From contig JAFZJT010000189.1 of NCBI GenBank assembly GCA_017553815.1, positions 1 to 7,305 on the forward strand: 7,305 nt of DNA, in the 5' to 3' direction. The stretch comes from Clostridia bacterium. Its GTDB lineage: Bacteria; Bacillota_A; Clostridia; Christensenellales; CAG-138. Positions 4,842 to 7,305 of the stretch are shown one piece after another (position 1 is the first letter of the stretch; the number at the start of each line of letters is the position of its first letter). The notes beneath the pieces were generated by a model that saw only the letters and a program-made list of their open reading frames with translations, had not been told where the DNA came from and did no database searches. A program made the translations under genes and the position numbers.

Positions 4842-7259
4842 ATGAAGAAGCTTTTGAGTCTTATCGTTGCGGCGGTTTTGGTGCTTTCCATGCTGCCGAT
4901 GGGCGCGATGGCGGAAGCGGCGCAGAAGGCGCCGAGCGCTGCGCGCACCGAAACGATAACCGGGCTCGATGAGGGCGTTAAGGCTCCCGAGCCGCCCACA
5001 TATCGTGAAAGCCCGCTCACGGCAGCGCTGAACGCCCCGTATTCCTACGTTCACATCACTTTCACGAGCGAGGGCGATTATACGTGGGACGTGCTTGAGG
5101 AGGGCGAGCGTTTATACGCCCAGAGCGGCAACGCCGGCGTTGCAGACAGCTCGTCTACCGTTACGGCGACCTTCACCATAGACGCCGACTGCTTCCTCAC
5201 CTTTGATTATAAGGCATGGGGCGAGGGGGGAATCAACACTATCTATGATAAGTGCATCTTTACGCTCGACGGAACCGCGGTATTCACCAAGGGGCAAGAG
5301 CAGAATGATTGGACGACCTATTACGTTGAGGAAGCCCTTCCCGCGGGCGAGCATACGATCGAGTTCACCTACTCTAAGGATTTTAGCGTCGATAAGCCCG
5401 GCGACTATTTCGCGATCGATGAAGTGAAGCTTGAGGCTGCTTCAAACATCACGCCGACTCTGCCCCCGACCCCGACTCCCACTCCCACTCCCGAGCCTGA
5501 TCTTATCGTGGGCTGCTACTTCGAGAGCAGGGATGAGCTTGACTTTTGGTCCCATCGGGATGTGGACGAAGACGGTCATTGGTGGGATTGGTTTTATGAT
5601 GATCCCAAAAAGCAGGCTTATGAGGGTGCCGGCTTAGCGGCCTCCGATTCGGTTCTGATCGAAGGTCTAAACGCCACCCCCCTTGAGCCTGATAACTACT
5701 TGATAGGCGGTCCCGTTCAGCTTCTGGACTGTTGCAACGCGCTGACCTTCTATGCGGCGGGTGGATACGAGCATTTCGAGGTACTTATCGGTACTACGAA
5801 CAGAATCGCCGATATGAGCGTTCTTATAGAGGAGACCGTTACAGCGGGGAACGACTACGTTCAGTACTCCGCAAATCTCGATGACTATGCGGGCGAGGAG
5901 ATCTATATAGCCTTCCGCCACTTCGGCGACTTCGGCTGGAACGCGCTGCGCCTGGATCAGGTCGAGTTCTGGGGCTATGATGAACCCCAAGACGAGGTTA
6001 TCTCCGCCATCGAGATACTCGATTTCGTTGAACCTGCGTGGGGCGCGCATCCGTACTTCGGCGTGACAGTGCCCGATGACGCACATTATTCGATCGAAGC
6101 CGCCGATTGGCATTGGTACACCGATAATGACGGCGGCAACTTGCAGCAGGCGGATATGTTCGTCAGCGAAGAAGCCCTCTACTATATGAGCATCTATATA
6201 GTTCCCGATGAGGGCTATACCTTCTCGGAGGAGACCGCAGTCACGATCAACGGCGATGATGCGTTTGTCGATACCGTATACAGCTCCTGGCATGAAGATG
6301 AAGGGCGCTTCTACGTATATACCACGGACTTCGCCGTTGAGTTTGAGACCATCGTGATTGACTCCGTCAGTATCATCATGCTGACCGAGCCAGCTTACGG
6401 CGCGGCGCCCGACTATGATGCCGAGCCCGAACAGTCGGATGAACCGTACTTTGTAGAATCCATAGAGTGGTACTGCGGCGAAGAGCTTATGCAGGATGGC
6501 GACGTGTTCGACGATCCGAATGCCGAATACTATGCGGTGATCACGCTCGGAGCAGACGAGGGCTATGTGTTTGCCGATGTAGTCAATGCCCTTGTGCGCG
6601 GCAGTGATACCTATATTATCGATGCTTACCCCATCGAGGGCGGCACGATGTTCGTTATCGAATGGGGCTATTTCACCGTTGAGGAGCCGCTCGAGCTGAT
6701 TGACACCATCGAGATACTCGATTTCATCGTTCCCGAGTGGGGCGCAGCGGCCGACTACGGTATGCACGTTCCCGAAGGCGCAAACTACAGAATAGAGAGT
6801 GCATATTGGGAGATCCGCCGCGATGGCAGTTGGGCAGACGTCCCCGAAGGAGAGCTCTTTGATGACGAAAGCGCTATATACCGCTTTGAGGTCCTGATCC
6901 TTCCAAACGAGGGTTATAAGTTCGCCGATGAAGCGGTCTGCCTTATCAACGGAGGAACCGAGCTTCTTGAGCGCACCTATCCCCCCGCAGGCGGCGATCC
7001 GAGCGAAAGTATAGTGTTTATGACGATTGAATTCACCGTTGAAAATCCCATTCTCTGGGGCGATGCGGACGGCGACGGCGACGTGGAAACCGCGGACGCG
7101 CTGCTGCTCATGCGCTACCTCATCGGTCTTGACACCGTTGATGAAGAGAACCTTGCGATCTGCGACGTCAACGGCGACGGCGACGTGAGTCTTGCGGATG
7201 CTCTGCTCATCATGCGCAAGGCAATGGGCACCATCGAAGCGTTCCCAATTGAGAACTGA
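4842..7259 (+). CDS. Large secreted dockerin protein: beta-sandwich, cleaved-adhesin-like, three Ig-like modules
   Basis: The product has 805 residues from ATG 4842. Residues 1-24 are a Sec signal peptide (MKKLLSLIVAAVLVLSMLP, cleavage near AMA/EA). Residues about 59-198 are a beta-sandwich domain like that of the DUF2436 gene (SEGDYTWDV, QSGNAGV, FDYKAWGEG, AGEHTIEFTYSKD, GDYFAIDEV). A Pro-Thr linker spans 204-219. Residues about 224-380 are a divergent cleaved-adhesin-like domain (CYFESRDELDFW, PDNYLIGGPVQL, IYIAFRHFGDFGW, LDQVEFWGYD); its calcium motif is reduced to DVDEDGHWW. Three Ig-like modules follow at about 386-505, 506-616 and 619-735; modules 1 and 3 open with the nearly identical IEILDF...P.WGA. 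Residues 739-805 are a dockerin with both loops canonical (DADGDGDVETAD, DVNGDGDVSLAD), unlike the other three. No catalytic residues are recognisable. It is probably an extracellular binding or scaffold-attached protein. Confidence 0.94.
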   Translation: MKKLLSLIVAAVLVLSMLPMGAMAEAAQKAPSAARTETITGLDEGVKAPEPPTYRESPLTAALNAPYSYVHITFTSEGDYTWDVLEEGERLYAQSGNAGVADSSSTVTATFTIDADCFLTFDYKAWGEGGINTIYDKCIFTLDGTAVFTKGQEQNDWTTYYVEEALPAGEHTIEFTYSKDFSVDKPGDYFAIDEVKLEAASNITPTLPPTPTPTPTPEPDLIVGCYFESRDELDFWSHRDVDEDGHWWDWFYDDPKKQAYEGAGLAASDSVLIEGLNATPLEPDNYLIGGPVQLLDCCNALTFYAAGGYEHFEVLIGTTNRIADMSVLIEETVTAGNDYVQYSANLDDYAGEEIYIAFRHFGDFGWNALRLDQVEFWGYDEPQDEVISAIEILDFVEPAWGAHPYFGVTVPDDAHYSIEAADWHWYTDNDGGNLQQADMFVSEEALYYMSIYIVPDEGYTFSEETAVTINGDDAFVDTVYSSWHEDEGRFYVYTTDFAVEFETIVIDSVSIIMLTEPAYGAAPDYDAEPEQSDEPYFVESIEWYCGEELMQDGDVFDDPNAEYYAVITLGADEGYVFADVVNALVRGSDTYIIDAYPIEGGTMFVIEWGYFTVEEPLELIDTIEILDFIVPEWGAAADYGMHVPEGANYRIESAYWEIRRDGSWADVPEGELFDDESAIYRFEVLILPNEGYKFADEAVCLINGGTELLERTYPPAGGDPSESIVFMTIEFTVENPILWGDADGDGDVETADALLLMRYLIGLDTVDEENLAICDVNGDGDVSLADALLIMRKAMGTIEAFPIEN
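5465..5494 (+). repeat. Hexanucleotide tandem repeat encoding the Pro-Thr linker
   Basis: About five degenerate 6-bp units (CCCGAC, CCCGAC, TCCCAC, TCCCAC, TCCCGA) encode alternating Pro-Thr. Such linkers are flexible and protease-resistant in secreted multi-domain proteins. Gain or loss of a unit changes linker length by two residues without shifting the frame. Confidence 0.75.
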
Positions 7260-7305
7260 TACTATGCCGCAAAAAGGGCAGTCTGAGATCGCTTGAGCGA
7301 TCATC
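7260..7305 (+). other. Downstream flank with small hairpins, window edge
   Basis: GATCGC (7287-7292) pairs with GCGATC (7297-7302) around TTGA. An upstream TGCC/GGCA pairing (7265-7268 with 7277-7280) surrounds GCAAAAAG, resembling the GCAAAA loop of the terminator at 528-560. No T run is seen before the window ends, so a terminator cannot be claimed. Confidence 0.35.

Noticed and set aside
4464..5054. 196-codon minus-strand open frame across a terminator and promoter
   Set aside because: It spans a dockerin, a terminator and an AT-rich promoter on the other strand, with no ribosome site or recognisable domain.
5667..7304. 545-codon minus-strand open frame running to the window edge
   Set aside because: Its length comes from codon bias of the sense gene, which has a clear ribosome site, signal peptide and dockerin. 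It has no independent start signals or domain.

Overview
The window holds four consecutive plus-strand genes for secreted, multi-domain proteins. The first is cut by the left edge; the other three are complete. Each ends in a two-repeat type I dockerin of about 67 residues. The three complete proteins start with a Gram-positive-type Sec signal peptide. No catalytic domain, cohesin, LPXTG sorting signal or SLH domain is visible. The dockerins, near-consensus sigma-A promoters with extended -10 boxes, strong AGGAGG ribosome binding sites and GC-rich coding sequence suggest a Clostridia-class Firmicute, probably a gut or rumen anaerobe. That placement is inference.

Layout: (1) 1-495, C-terminal end of a dockerin protein, then a terminator. 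(2) 714-2258, signal peptide, gingipain/hemagglutinin-type DUF2436-like domain, Ig-like 'GYxF...NG' module, beta-sandwich domain, dockerin, then a terminator. (3) 2330-2526, intergenic DNA with a 150-bp terminal-inverted-repeat element resembling a TA-inserting MITE. (4) 2611-4608, signal peptide, two cleaved-adhesin + Ig-like units in tandem, dockerin, then a terminator. (5) 4681-4841, AT-rich promoter region. (6) 4842-7259, signal peptide, beta-sandwich domain, Pro-Thr linker, cleaved-adhesin-like domain, three Ig-like modules, dockerin. The last 46 bases hold only small hairpins.

Each complete gene has its own promoter (TTGNNN, 17-bp spacer, TGATATAAT), a small hairpin at the predicted 5' end of its mRNA, and, except for the last gene whose downstream flank is truncated, a Rho-independent terminator. 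The array therefore looks like parallel single-gene transcription units built from shuffled modules, not an operon. The reading I favour is a paralogous set of extracellular binding or adhesion proteins that could dock onto a cohesin-bearing partner encoded elsewhere. Domain similarity to Porphyromonas gingipain/hemagglutinin modules supports an adhesive role, but ligand and partner cannot be read from this window.
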